A DNA stretch of 64,000 bases from Rhynochetos jubatus (GCA_027574665.1 CM050654.1:11836142-11900141); one strand, 5' to 3'; shown: positions 1 through 13,118, counted from the stretch's first letter. The notes: generated by a model not told the origin, from the letters alone. Numbers and translations: made by a program.

Positions 1-3000
1 ATGTCTTCCATGTTAGTTGATGGAACAAGTAATAGAAAGAAATTATGTGCTATTGTCCAAAGGAAGCTCACTGTTAGAATTATGATTTACTTTTAGGTTT
101 GTAATCACTGCTTTTTGCTTCAACCTGTAATAAATATTCTAAGATTTCCTAAGTTACAAGCAGAAACAAGCTACCCAATCCTTCATACAAAGGGAAGCTA
201 ACTTCTGTAAAAGGTCAGAGTAGGAATCACAGTCACTGCTACTTGCATTTACTAATCAAATGTAGGATGGAGAAATCTCCCATCCAGGTTGATGGCTGTC
301 ATTTTACAGATGGTAGGATTCTTGCAGATTGATGTTCTTACTGGAATTCTTACTATATATTCCTAGGTATTTTCTCCACTGAAAGCATAATTTTTCTTAT
401 TTCAGTCCATCTGTAGGTTAGGTATGCAAGCATTGCCAGTGAAGTGACATTTATGTATTTTCCTAACAGTCTCACACTCCAAGACACAGGTAAGAGGTGG
501 TCTCCTGATGAGCAGTAAGCTCATCAACTTTCTCAAGGTCTTTCACCACACACTTCTGAAGACAAAAGTAAATGAACAAATTTTCTACCCAGAGGTGCAC
601 CCCTGCATTACAAAAGGTGAAAGCTGGCTCCTGAACACTTCCAAGTAATTACAAATACTGCAGTAGCCCAAGTTTGGGTTTAGGATGTAGAGGGTTTTTC
701 CTTATATATATATACATAGTTACTAACATTTGTGCATGGTTAGAAATTTTTTATATGCTTGTTCAATACCTCAGAAAACAGGGTTCTGATTCCCTTCGGC
801 ACTTCAGAAAAACATGCACAATGAATATCAATATTCAGCATTAACAACAACAACAAAAAATAGCCTTGAGCATTGCTGTGCTTAATAGCAGTTGTTATTA
901 TAACCACCTTCAAGGATCAGTTCCCAATTAAACATTCCTATAAATCTTTCTATGATTATTTTATTTTCTTCACAAACGCTTTCTCATTTATTTTGTGGAT
1001 TTTTTGATATCATACATTCTGCTTGCCAGTATGCACTTTGGATATGTTCCTAATATCGACATATCTAAATTTGACTTTCTATGGCACAAATTACTTTAAA
1101 AAACCAGTATTTTGTGATAAACAGTAAGCAGCTGTAGCATCAAACATCTATAAAAATCTCCTACATTCTTCATTTGTGGACTTGCTGGTCATGTCCTCAT
1201 TCTTTTTTCGGAGAGTTTCAGCCTCCATATTAGACTACTGCATTGAAGAAAGCTTTTATAATTTGATAATTAATTATTATGGCAGAATCAAAGGTAACAA
1301 AGTCCATTATCTCTCCCCAAGTCTCTTTAACTCTGAGTTATTGGTTGCTCTCTTTCTTCTGTCAAATAGCTGAAAGTTCTTACATGTGGGGCAAACTACT
1401 ATGTTTGAAAGATCAATTTTTTTTGCAAAGTGAAGTTTCCTGCTTTGTTTCACTAGGTAGCAGGTATTAAAATTAACCATACTGGATAGGTCAGATAAAA
1501 ATGACTCACTTAAGAGGAAGATTTTTCATCCATTTAGTAGGAAAAAATGTTGTAGAAGCCCTCTTTTTGAAGTGAAATATATGGTTGTGTTTTCTATAGC
1601 ATAATGTTTTCACAACATCGGATCATTTTGTTTTCATTTTAGGATTTGGTTTTACACTAGTCCAATTTGGTTTAACAGCAGTCAAACACCAAGAGTGTCT
1701 CAGCTCTTTCCTCCTCTTCTCCTGCCTTGTCCATCTATCAAAACCCCACCATTTTTTCAAAAGGAAATGCTTTTCCAGCAGTTCAGCATGCTGTTGTGGT
1801 TGCATTTCTGCTACTCCTTCTGAGACTAAATGGCAGGGGTAGGAGCAAGCAGAGCAGGACTACATCTATCAGTGGTGTCCCACAGTGGCACAGATGAAGT
1901 GTAACATTGATGCTCTACCTTTATCCCTAATGAGAATTACATGTAAATTCTGAACACCGTCTATACATAAACAGTACAATTTTGTGGTACTGATATGAAA
2001 TGTGGATATGGCCCCCTCCTTCTGTGACCGTGTCTCCTTTTAGAACTCTCAAGTCACTATTACACAGTTAAGAAATGATCTTGCTATGTTTCACATTTGT
2101 GTATTTTCAACAGAAAAAACCCAATGTAGCAACACTGCAGACTATTTCTGGGCGTAGCTAGAAGTCATTTTCAATAGGTGTAAATTCTACTCATACTTTT
2201 TGTGGTTTTTAAATATTAAATGAAAGAAAGATGGTCATTATTAATATGACATGTTGGAAAGAAAATGAGTTCATAAATATATTTGCATTACTTAGTTATA
2301 GCATTCTATTTCTATTCCCCATGGAAGTCATATTAATATTAAGCATAATTTTTAAGCCACAGAATGTATGCAGCAGAGATAAAGGCTGCAATACTATAAG
2401 CTGCTGTATTGCTATACCGTACATCATCCTGATGTATCCTAACCATTTATATCCTACTCCTTTCCGGTTACTGTAAGCAAGGGCAGTTAGTTTGGCCTTA
2501 CTGGAACTGGACAAGAGACCCATCTTTCATATTATAGATTAACCTGCCTCACAATCCCATGATAAATATGCTACATTTTTTTTTAATACGTTATTTATTT
2601 ATTATGTTTCTACTCTCTGGATCTAAAAAGTTGATACTGAATTTCTAAAGTTTTATCTTAAACTTTATATACACGTATCTACCAGGAGAGAAGAAACAAA
2701 ACTTGAAGTGTATCTTGGGTAAGAAAATAAAAGCTTTTCGATTTTTGTTTCCTCATACCTTGAAAAAAATCGAACTAAAGCAAACAACATACCTTGCAAA
2801 GTGACACCTTTGTATTAACTATGAATTTTTAATAACGAAATCTAGATTTAAAAAAACTTTGTGAAATATTATTGCATTTTTAAAAGGACAATGAAATTCT
2901 TGAATGGGTGGTTTATTCAAATCTGGTTTAGGTCATAGGAAACTCAGGAGCTACCAACTGGATCAGCTGCTGTCTTCACTGTTCAGAAGGACCTCTCCAT

Positions 3001-6000
3001 TGCCTGAGGTTGGTCAGCGAGGTCATATCATGATATCTATGTATCTCTCTGTATATACCCATTTATCTATCAGGAGAACCCCCACAGTTTGAGAGTTTCT
3101 GTGCTTTTCTGGAATGAAAACTCATTTAAGAACTACAAAAAGATTTCTAATTTTTTCCCAATAATAAGCATTTGGATCCTGTTCCAAACACTATTATATT
3201 TAATTAAAATTCTCCACTGATTTCAGTGAGATTGTATCAAATCGAAACTGGTTACCATTTAAAAGCATGAAGGTCCAGAGGAGGCAAAAGGAGGAGTCAC
3301 AAGTATTTTGAAAGTGATTTAAAAATAAATCTCAATTAGGCAGTTGTATTCACCCATTCCCAATCCCCAGCTCACCAAGTAATTTTAGTTTATCAGCCAC
3401 AGTATACGGAAGTGTACGCCTGCGTTGTAATCAGCACAATCCACTCCTCATTTCATTCACATTTCCTAATAAGAGCTATACTCATCCTCTTAACATATAC
3501 GTTTGGCAAGAGCAGAATGCAGCTTTGGGGGAGTAGAAATTACAGAGGAGCATTAAGGTTTGTGTTCTAAAAAGAGTGTGTGCTTATGGTCTTATACCCA
3601 TTGAGCCTGCTTTTTAACTGAGCCTGCAAGCAGCACAACTGGAACCAAGGGCCAGTTAGTAAGTCTATTGTAAAATTTGCTTTTGAGAGTTTACATGTAA
3701 GAATTCACAGTGGGATGAAATTTGGCATCAAAGGCCCTGGCATAAAGCACTCTTAAAATGACACTAGTGTAGGAGAAAATCATTTCAGATCTAATTCAAT
3801 ATTTCAATGGGGAACTGCAGAAAGTGTTCAAATCTGCTAAAAATCTGGCTTTTATAGTATTGTCTCCAGGAAGGTGTCTGATAGAAAAGTTTCGGTGCCA
3901 AGCAAAAACAGAATTATCCTCCATTTAGAAGGAAGTAAATAGATCATTTCTCTCTGACCTCCAAAGAGGAAGAAGTATACTATCCACACGTCAGTGAAAT
4001 GTAATAAAAAGAATGATACTCTTGGGATCTGTTCTACCAACGAAAAGCCACTGAGCATGCTAACAGCATAGATAATCAAGGTTGCATGAAAAATGAGGAA
4101 TTTAAAGGATTTCTGGGAATGGGACTCTGGCCAGTTAAGAAAAAAGCCTCACAGAATAGCTAGGGGCAGTGAGTATAATTTAATATATTTCTGGCAGAAA
4201 ACAAATAAGAAAATACTCATCTGCAATTACAGAAGATGTCAGCTCTTTTGAACTACAGTTTGCAGAATCTATTTGTAAACACTGCTGCATTTTCTCCTCA
4301 TCTCCGCCCCTATCCTAACACAAAGCCATTGCTCTACAGTGGCATTAATAACACATATACTGAAAAGTTCGGAAAGATTAATACACTTTGAAGCAGAGTA
4401 ATATTTCACATTTCCACTACAGTGCACATTATTTGCAGTTCATTCAGAAAGATACAGATAAAATAGGCATTTGGAATTTTGAGATCAATGGGGCTTTTTC
4501 ATTGCCCCATGCCAGGGCATAATGGAAAATGCTCCATGAAAATCCTGGTGGCTGTAGCTGCCTTCAAGTCCCTCCCAGCCCTTGGAAAATTGATCTATAT
4601 TGGGCTGTTACCTGGTACAGTTCATTTGTCTGGCCTTGTTCCATGGATGTAACACAGCCCCTACTTCACCCCCACACGCCGATAACTGAAATGCATTTTC
4701 CTAGGGACAGCAGCCATCTGTGCCAGTTTGTTACACCTGCCTTTTGTCCAGGGATTGTTAGAAAGACAACTGATGTGAACAAAACCTGAGGATTGCTCAC
4801 CTCAGTCCCACCTCTCTGTCCCACCATAAGGGTTAGAGCATTACCTGGACACCTGCTCACCAGACCTAACCCACGGTCCACCTGCGCACACCAGAGTATA
4901 CTCTGCCGCCCTCATTTAGTGTTGGTAGTAGGGTTTGGTCCTGCCTCAAGCTCTTTGCTCAATAACTTTATGCCTCTGGCTTAAGTGATCCCTACTGCTA
5001 ATGTCTGTGGGGTCTGCCTGAGCAGGGTGAATTGTCCTTGCAACACATACAACTGGACAAGACCCTACTGATTTCTCTTAAAAGAGCATGCCCAGACCCA
5101 CAAAAACATTATACTATGTGAGCTAAGGTAGTGCTTTCGTATCCTGTTTGTTCAATATAAGCCTGTATGTTCCTTAGCTCATGTTAATTCACCCTGTGGC
5201 AGTTGCTTCACTGTGTGAGCTATGCTTTAGCAAGCCATTATTCAGCATCAAAGTTTTCTCATGATTATAGCAAAAAGATAAAACATGTAAACTCCAGTGT
5301 AAAACACTGATATATTAAATTAATATCTCAAATTAAGACTACCATCAAACACTGGTGTTGTATCAAAATGCTTAATATACGTAGGCCGGTTGCCATGGAG
5401 ATGACAAAGTTTCCAGATGATTTCATAGTAACGCCAACAACTTTAGAACCTAAATGCTTCCAATTACGCTATAAGGCTGCATAAACAGGGAGAAAAATGG
5501 CAATTGCTCTTCTTGATACAAGTCAGCTATCTAATATGTTTGTGAGCAGGTGTTCCAAGAAGAAAACACGTATTAGCGGTTGCTGTACATCTACCTATGG
5601 TATATTTTGCTTAGAGAAGCCTCAGGTTTTTGCCATGAGTCATATAGTCCATATTACTTTGAATTGAATTTAAGGTGTTCAATAAACATAACTTCTGCTT
5701 TTTGCAATTTTCTTTGGTCTAAGCACTTTTCCACATTAAGTATGAAAAGAGCCATCCACAAACTGCTTACCTGCAGTCCGAGTAAAAAACTTACTTAGTT
5801 CATGAGGCTTAAGTCATCACATTTGACCCTGGCAACAGGTGCAATATCCTACCCAAACTGTGTTCCACTTTAACCAAAAATTGAAGTGGTCCTTTCAGAG
5901 GAAGGAATTCACGTGTTCTGTAAGACTGTTGTCTTCCATGGGTCAGACTGAACACATCACTTGCAATCAGTGATGATCCGAGGGAAGTTTTGAGAGGCTA

Positions 6001-9000
6001 AGATGGCATTCTCTGTGCTCTGACTGGCTGAAGCTTGCCTCATGTCCGTTCATCCACAGTCTGTATCTTTGTAAACCAAGTGACATCTAAGCAACTTTCA
6101 ATGCAAATAAGACTAATTCCACTGACTTTGCTAGACCTCTATAACAGTAACATGAGGGGGGAACCAATCCCCCTGTATCCTTCTAATTTTATCATTGGTA
6201 ATTTTCTTCTCTGTCACCAGGAAAAAGGCATACTATAAATTACAAAGGGAATAAGAAGGAACAGAAAATGAGATTATCTCAATCTAGCACTCACACTTTC
6301 ATTTTATATTATGAGAAATACACTGATATTCACTGGCACTTTATGAGAGAATCATACTGGGGTAAGTTTAGATTATCACACCACCCAGGGTACTGGAGTA
6401 ACTGAAAGGCTGAATTGCTGATGCATATTTTAATGGACAAAGACTTGTAGCAATTACTCCTTATGTACAAATACATTATTATTTTATGCAAATGTTAGTG
6501 AAAAAGACAACATAGGTGAACCAGTCCTGCTTTCCTCTAGTAAAAGACTGATAAAATAACTTGTTCCATTAATATGAGCTTTCCAGTCATACCTGGGGAA
6601 GTGTAGCATTGTCTTCTTTGCCTGAAAGGAGGCTTAACCTTAAGGCATTTTGAAAAGCATAACAGTACCAGCGGTTTAAATTCTATTCCGGTTTGGGGGG
6701 AAAGCATTTATTATCCTGCATCTATTCTGGGATTACAAATAAACGATACCTTTTGTAGAGCCTATCTATGTTTCTATAACTTCTGTGAGAGCAAAGGCAG
6801 CCCACGGCTTCATGAAAGAGTTATTGCACACATCTTTTGTGAAAGCAGTTGATATTGAGATCTGAGATACGTTTGTTTTGGGACAGCAAAATTACAGGAG
6901 GCAGTCTCAGAAATAAAACACTAAACCATCTTATTTGACCAGAGAAAGTCATATCAGAAGGGAACATTTCCAACATAAGTTAATGTCAGCGTTAACTGAA
7001 ATAACCTGTGCATTTTAGCAGTTGCATATGTGTAGTCAGCTGGGATTTTACCAGCTACATGTGTTCCCCCCCCACCCCGCCCTGCATCTGTCAGATAAAT
7101 CAGAGAGCCAAATGAAAATCTAGTACTCAGGAATATTATGTATTATAATATTATGTCACACCCCCCAGAGGGTTGCAGGTTCATAATGAAATGAATAAAT
7201 TACAAGGAAGCAGTTTGAGATCCTTAAAGTTCCACCTGTCCTTTAGGACAACCATGTCAGGATAAATTCTATTTAATTACACTGAGAACAGGTGGAAAAA
7301 AAAAAAGATAAAAACCAAAATAAAAGCATTATCTTTCTGTCTGAGGCTCCATGTGTGCAAAAGTGAATTGACCTCATTCACTGCTGCATTACTTCATTAC
7401 ATTGTAACTCCACAGAAGTGACATTGAAATGGATTTCAACTAGCAGAAAAATAAAGCAACAGGGTTTAACTAGGCCCATATCTCAATATTTAAAAACAGG
7501 ATACATGGAAAACTAGCTAAATGTTGATTATTATGTTAATGTAAACTCAAACAATTGCTAAGGGTTTTTTCTTTTGCCTGTATAGCATTCTCCTCCAGAA
7601 AGAAAAACACTCAGCAGTTCCTCATAAACAGTATTTTGAAATTTTAAAACAATTAGCACAGCAGGAGAATGTACACAACAACCAATTTGTTTCTACACAT
7701 CGAAATTCTCATAAAGTACACAGCACCTATAATTTCCTTTTTTTTGTTTTACAGTACTAATTCAAAGGAAATGCCAAGAAAAGATATGGTAGACCTTGTT
7801 TTGATTTAAGCTGGGGCTCACAATGGAGTTAGTTCATCAATTTCACTGAATTTCTTGCCAATTAACAAGCCTCTTTAGGAATAAAAACTGTTAGTTTTTC
7901 TAAATGTGGACTTTGTTCAGACATTTATGTTAGGGATGTGAGAAGTTACTCCATGCATCCATTTGAAATAATGCTAAAGATGTTGGTAACTTTTCACAAG
8001 GGCAAAGATAGATAGAAGACACATGCTGTAATATAAACTCTTTGTTGCGTTGCAAAATATTAAAATTACAACAACCAGGAAACCTATTCTAAAAAAGAAA
8101 ATTATGCCATGTCATCTTCAGCTCCATTTCTGAAGAATATCCCTGTACAATGTCAAAGACCAGTCTCGATAGCTTTTTAACAATCATGACAACAAAAATC
8201 AGCTCACAACAGACTGACATGTGTAGGAACCTGCCATCCACACCACCCGCACGGATTTAAGGAAAGGATCTTCCAGGCAGCTTATATTTGGTTTGAATCA
8301 GTTGTGACTGAAATCAGCAGTGCCATCCCAACCAACTTCAGTAGAAGACGGTTAAAGCCATTCTTCTTTGTGTCCTATCCTACTGAAAAAACCAGAGGAC
8401 TCTGGGGAGAGAGCCTTTGCCATGGGGAAAAAAAACCAACCCCAAAACAAACCAAAAAAGCCACTGCTTACAGGAGCTGGAGTGTTTCCACTGCAGAAGA
8501 AGGGAACTGAAAGGCTAAAAGAAAAAATTTTGGATGCTGCATCTCTATGGTTTCAGCTTGCCCGGCTTGATTGCAGAGCCATCTTCTGGTTGCAAATAAC
8601 AACTTCATACTTTCTGAGAGTGTGTGCATGTGTATTTTACTCCAGCTATGCATTTTGAAGTGTTTCGGTTCCCTGCTTTTAGCCATTTTAGAAAAATGAC
8701 ACAGACAAGAAACATATACAGGAAACACACAGAAAAGTGTGTATTCTGCTTTGTTCTGAATCCAAATAGAGCAGTGACACATTTGGATCTTAAATGGTCT
8801 ACCTTATGCTCTTAGGAGCGTTTACGATTCTGTAAGAAACTGAGACTGCAGACATGGACCCCGAGAAGTGGTGAAACCAGAATGGTAAGAGGCAATAGAA
8901 ATAAGATGGGAAAAGTTCTGGATAGGCCCTACAAACAGCCTCTTTCCATAATGCATCTTCCCTGCTGTTTTGATTCTTAATAATGTAACTTTCTGAAACA

Positions 9001-9380
9001 CAGATCCACCTCATTAATTTTATTTTTCTTGATTTCTGAGCATTTTCTGTTTTGGGTTGATTGCTGTAAGTTTTAGCTAATACAGTGGTGTCTGCCAAAT
9101 AATTATAGCCCAGATAGAAAACTAATCATACAGCATCTCAAGCAGAGCATGAGTGTTATAATGTCACTCTAGTTCGCAATAAGTTTTTCTTATGGCTGTG
9201 TGATTAGAGATGGCTGATCTGATTCCAGTACAGGTCTTGCCTCACATATTTCAGAAAGGCCAAAGATTCCAAAGGCTCGGAGTTAACAGTTTCTCAATGG
9301 GATCATTACAAGAGATAGGAGGGAAATACCAGGGAAAAATGTTATAACCTCCTCTTTGTTTTGCATTTTGGAATGGAAGG
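1..9380. other. Unique AT-rich sequence, no gene seen
   Basis: No repeat family, RNA gene or convincing exon was recognised here. All open frames are under 105 codons and lack protein character. A GC-richer patch at about 4530-5100 is unexplained. A short X-box-like element lies at 5389-5405, and a C-rich run at 7067-7081. Confidence 0.5.
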
Positions 9381-9510
9381 AGGCTTCTACATTTTTAGAG
9401 CTGAGACAGCAAGAGACTGGTCCCCATCCCAGAGCATCAGTGATCCAGTGGCTGTGGCTCCTTATGGCTCAGAGTAAGAAATGAGCCCCTCACACTGACA
9501 GTTTAAGCTG

Positions 9511-9670
9511 TGCCTTCCACATTCCAGGTAACTGCTCTAATCACAGACTGACTCATTTATCTTGGAGCTGTTCCAGGCTCCACAAGCAATTTCATTCCCA
9601 TTAGAACACTGATGTGACCCTCAATCTGCCACCTACATGCCAGGTACGTTTCCTAACCACAGGGCCCCCA
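9511..9670 (-). repeat. Two-copy tRNA-SINE-like motif (ancient)
   Basis: Two imperfect direct copies are visible: 'tgccttccacattccaggta' with 'actgctctaatcacagac' at 9511-9548, and 'tgccacctacatgccaggta' with 'cgtttcctaaccacaggg' at 9627-9664. On the minus strand each reads like a SINE head derived from a tRNA: 'gtggttaggaaacgtacctgg' or 'gtgattagagcagttacctgg' resembles an A box region, followed by a decayed B-box-like segment. This pattern recalls old amniote tRNA-related SINEs such as MIR-like elements, but I cannot assign a family. Two heads 116 bases apart suggest nested or tandem insertions. Confidence 0.35.
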
Positions 9671-10179
9671 AATCCTTTCTCTTTTACTCAGAATGCAGAA
9701 TTATTTATAGAAACTTAAGCAGCTCCAACAGAAGTAAGTGCAAGAACGAGTCTGACTCTTTAGCCTCCAGACAGCAGATTAGAGTTTTCTATATATCCAT
9801 GCCAAGTAATACACAAGCCACTTGGCATGTTAGCCTCTTTCTCCCAAATAGAAATTGAAATTTGAATAGTGGTTAAAGGCCTTCATTATTAAATTAGCAT
9901 TTTCTCACAAAGTTCTCTTTGTTGGTAGCTGGCAACAAAACATTTACTCTTGAAATTTGTGACTCGTGGCAGATGAGGCCAGCTGATGTGACTCGAGATG
10001 GGGCAAATGTATATAGGTAGGCAGCCCCTGTGCTCTCTGCACAGAATCCTTCAGGTTCCGTGGCTGAACCTGAGGCAGTTTATGACATAAAGTCAAATGC
10101 TGCATCCTCAGCAAGTCTGCAGCCATCAGGGAATTAAAGTTATTAAAGTCTGAATTTTATGAAAGACCTAAATCTTAAA

Positions 10180-10210
10180 TTCAATAGTACCTGAGCCAGG
10201 TACTATTGAA
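10180..10210. repeat. 14-bp-arm inverted repeat (hairpin)
   Basis: Arms 'ttcaatagtacctg' (10180-10193) and 'caggtactattgaa' (10197-10210) are exact reverse complements separated by three bases (agc). As RNA it would fold into a 14-bp stem with a tight loop. The following 'atcaatggtggaactcc' resembles the core of old MITE-like amniote repeats, so it may be the centre of a palindromic transposon rather than a functional hairpin. Confidence 0.85.
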
Positions 10211-11426
10211 ATCAATGGTGGAACTCCAGTTTAGCAAGGCTGTATTCTAACAGCCATAAAACATACATTTGTTGCTTTTGAAGTGTTCTTGTGCTTTCCC
10301 TTATATGCTCACATGTGCATATGCTTGTAAGGAAGCAAATGTATTTAAACAAAATTCTGAAATTTTTTTGGGATTTGATAAAGAACAGATCACTTCATAA
10401 ATATTTTTGTTTTGAAATTTCTGTATTGTTTTGATGTTTAGCTGCTGCTGTGAGACAGGCTTACAAACGGTTTCCTTTTATCTTCACAAAAGCACAATTG
10501 AACTACTTAGTTCACATTACATTGATTGTTGCTGACTAGAGGACTTTTGAAGTATCACTTTAAATCTCTTTGATATTTTAAAAACAAAAGTCCTATATTT
10601 GTTATCTTCATACTAGAGACTTCCGAATTATTTCCTGAGAATAATTAAAATAAGTTAAATTATTTATAATATTAAAAAACCCCCAAACAACCAAATCCAA
10701 AACAAACAAGTTAGGTCTTTTAGATCAGTTCCTAACAGAAATTGTTTGTTCTCTGAATGTGCCTTTCACACTGCTTGGTCTGAAGAAAGTGTTTTAAAAG
10801 CATATTATTTACGAGTAAAAGAACAATTTTACTAGTAGCTTTTATGTAATGCCCCATAATTCTTTACCTGTATTTCTGCTAAACAGGGACATTCACAACC
10901 AGTATCAACAGCTGGAAGAACAAACCATTTCTGAAATGAGGCATTAGTTCCTTAACTGAGTAAAGCTCAGGTTCAGTCAATTCAGCTCATCCAGAACAAC
11001 TAGAACTAGATGCAGGTATGGCTCAGTGCTGGCAGAAATAGGGATCTTTTACATGAAATCAAATAGACCTGGCTGGTCCATAAGACTTCCCTTACCACAC
11101 TCAACACCTATTAAATTCATCAGCAGTGGGCAGCAGGGAGCCCGGTGCAAGTCAGCCATTCTACTGGTGACAGGGAATGTAACTCGGAGACCCTCACAGG
11201 GGTGGCAGTTTTGTGCCCGCTTTGGTAGTTCTGAGGTTTGGTGCAGATGATCTGTGACCAGCTTTTAATGGACTGCATGGTCTTGACAGCTCTCCTGCGT
11301 GCCCTCTCGCTGCCACAGCACTTTGACCCCAGGCAGGAACAGAATCATAACAGTTCTCAAACTACTGCTTCACTTCTACATAAGAAACCCTTGAATACAG
11401 AGAGAAACATCAAATGTAGATAAACT

Positions 11427-11520
11427 TTTATATGTGCATATACACACACACATGTGTATGTATATGTATAATCATATTGCATACGTATATGCATTTGTCT
11501 ATGTATATGTATTTTTATAT
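11427..11520. repeat. Imperfect TA/TG/CA microsatellite
   Basis: An alternating purine-pyrimidine stretch of about 90 bases including 'catatacacacacacatgtg' and 'tatgtatatgtat'. It is interrupted, so probably old and not highly variable. Such tracts can adopt Z-DNA or cruciform conformations. Three short open frames here (11357-11563 minus, 11432-11626, 11434-11640) arise from the repeat and are not genes. Confidence 0.85.
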
Positions 11521-11524
11521 AGGA

Positions 11525-11550
11525 AACCCCCTGCACGGATATGCAGGGTT
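11525..11550. repeat. Short hairpin next to the microsatellite
   Basis: 'aaccccctgca' (11525-11535) pairs with 'tgcagggtt' (11542-11550) with one or two unpaired C bases, leaving a six-base loop. It lies directly after the alternating tract. Nothing else marks it as an RNA gene. Confidence 0.5.
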
Positions 11551-12150
11551 TATACAAGCACAATCAAAGCCCTGCTTTTGGTTAAAGAAAGGTTGTTTCC
11601 AAGTTCTAATAGCACAAAAGTCATAGAGAAGTTCAATTAAAATGAGTGGGGAAATGCTGTATGTAAGGTTTCCATTCTTTTCCTGTCACGCCCACCAGCT
11701 ACTACGTTCGTAAAAAACACTTCAAAGGTAACGTTCTGGATACTCAGCTCATGCTCCTCTAACTATTTTGAAAGGGATCGTTATCAGTAGGGTTTTAGCT
11801 ACTTTTCTTTTTCAGTTAGTTTTTTTAACACTTCAAATGGAAAAGAATAAGAAAGGAGAAAAAAAAAAAAGAGATTCTCTAATGCTAATAACAGACGTGC
11901 AAAAACATTCTACACTTCCATGTGAAAACAGTAAAGAAAGAAAATAAAATCAATGTTTATAATTACAACATTGATGGCTTTGTTTAGCTCTTCCATGTAA
12001 AATCAATATTTTCACACATTTCTCGTTGATAAAGTCTCTTTACTTACAAGCAGAGTATTTGTTGCAAGTTAAAATAAATATTTATAATATTAATTTTATT
12101 TTATGCTAGCTTAATTATTAATTTCAGTTTATTTTTCTGTTTGTCTTCAG

Positions 12151-12225
12151 GGGTTTTGTCATCAGGGGTTGTTCTTCTCTCATTTCTACTTGGAGGATGG
12201 AGAAGTAGAATCAGAAAAGAACCAA
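12151..12225 (+). other. Candidate 75-base exon, unrecognised
   Basis: A long pyrimidine tract and acceptor ('tttatttttctgtttgtcttcag') is followed by 25 open codons (GFCHQGLFFSHFYLEDG, then EVESEKNQ) and a donor of moderate quality (ACCAA|gtatgag). The length is a multiple of three. It ends 45 bases before the minus-strand LTR. Support is splice-signal pattern only. Confidence 0.17.
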
Positions 12226-12269
12226 GTATGAGACAGATGGGTGAATTAGACAGAATAGTTCGTCAAGAC

Positions 12270-13118
12270 TGTCAAGGTTTAGGCCCAGCCAGCAACTAAG
12301 CACCACACAGCCGCTTGCTCACTCTCCCCTTCATGGGATGGAGAAAATATAAGGAAAATCTTGTGGGTCAAGACAAGGACAGGGAGGGATCACTCACCAA
12401 TTACTGTCATGGGCAAAACAGGCTTGACTTAAAAAACCTCAATTTAATGTTACCGATCAGGGTAGAACAATGAGAGATAAATCAAATCTTAAAACACCTT
12501 CCCCCACTCCTCCCTTCTTTCTGGGCTCAGCTTTGCTCACCATTTCTCTCCCTCCTCCCCTCCAGTGGCACAGGGAGATGGGGAATGGGAGTTGTGGTCA
12601 GTCCATTGCACCGTGTCCCTGCCAATTCTTCTTCCTCAGGGGAGGATCCTAACACTCTGCCACTGCTCCAGCGTGGGGTCCCTCCCACAAGAGATAGTCC
12701 TCCACCAACTTCTCTGACATGAGTCCTTCCCCCAGGCTGCAGTTCTTCATGAACTGCTCCAGTGTGGGTCCCTTCTGTGGGGTGCAGTCCTTCAGGAGCA
12801 GCCTGCTCCAGTGTGGGTCCTCTGTGGGGTCACAGGCTCTTTGAGTGCAGCCACCTGCTCTAACATGGGGCCCTCTGCTGCCTGCCTTGTCTCTCACATC
12901 CCACTCCTCTCTTTGCTGCAGGTTACACAGCAGGTTTCCCCCCTGCCCCTTAACTGTGTTATCTTAGATGTGCCACCACCGCTGCTGATGGGCTCAGCCA
13001 TGTCCAGAGGTGGGTCTGACTTGGAGCTGGGGAAGCTTCTAGCACCTTCTCACAAGAACCACCCCTGTGGCCTCTCTCCCACTACCAAAACCCCGTCACA
13101 CAAACCTAACACGATGCA
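12270..13118 (-). mobile_element. Solo LTR of an avian endogenous retrovirus (ERV)
   Basis: A complete-looking long terminal repeat lying on the minus strand. The plus-strand start 'tgtcaaggtttaggcccagc' plus 'cagcaactaagcaccacaca' is the reverse complement of the conserved avian LTR 3' end, and the plus-strand end 'cacaaacctaacacgatgca' is the reverse complement of the 5' end of the TGTATTGGGTTTG type. Internal landmarks also fit: a 'gatcactcaccaatta' block, repeated 'ctgctccagcgtgggg' motifs and 'tgatgggctcagcca'. Length is about 849 bases. No gag, pol or env remnant adjoins it, so it is a solo LTR left by recombination. No convincing target duplication was seen. Frames at 12470-12652, 12649-12897 (minus) and 12811-13128 lie in it and are not host genes. 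The retroviral class (ERVL or ERVK) is not assigned. Confidence 0.87.

Noticed and set aside
7754-7808. Strong acceptor followed by a 17-codon frame ending in TAA
   Set aside because: The frame is too short to judge, and the poly-T tract before it makes a chance acceptor likely.
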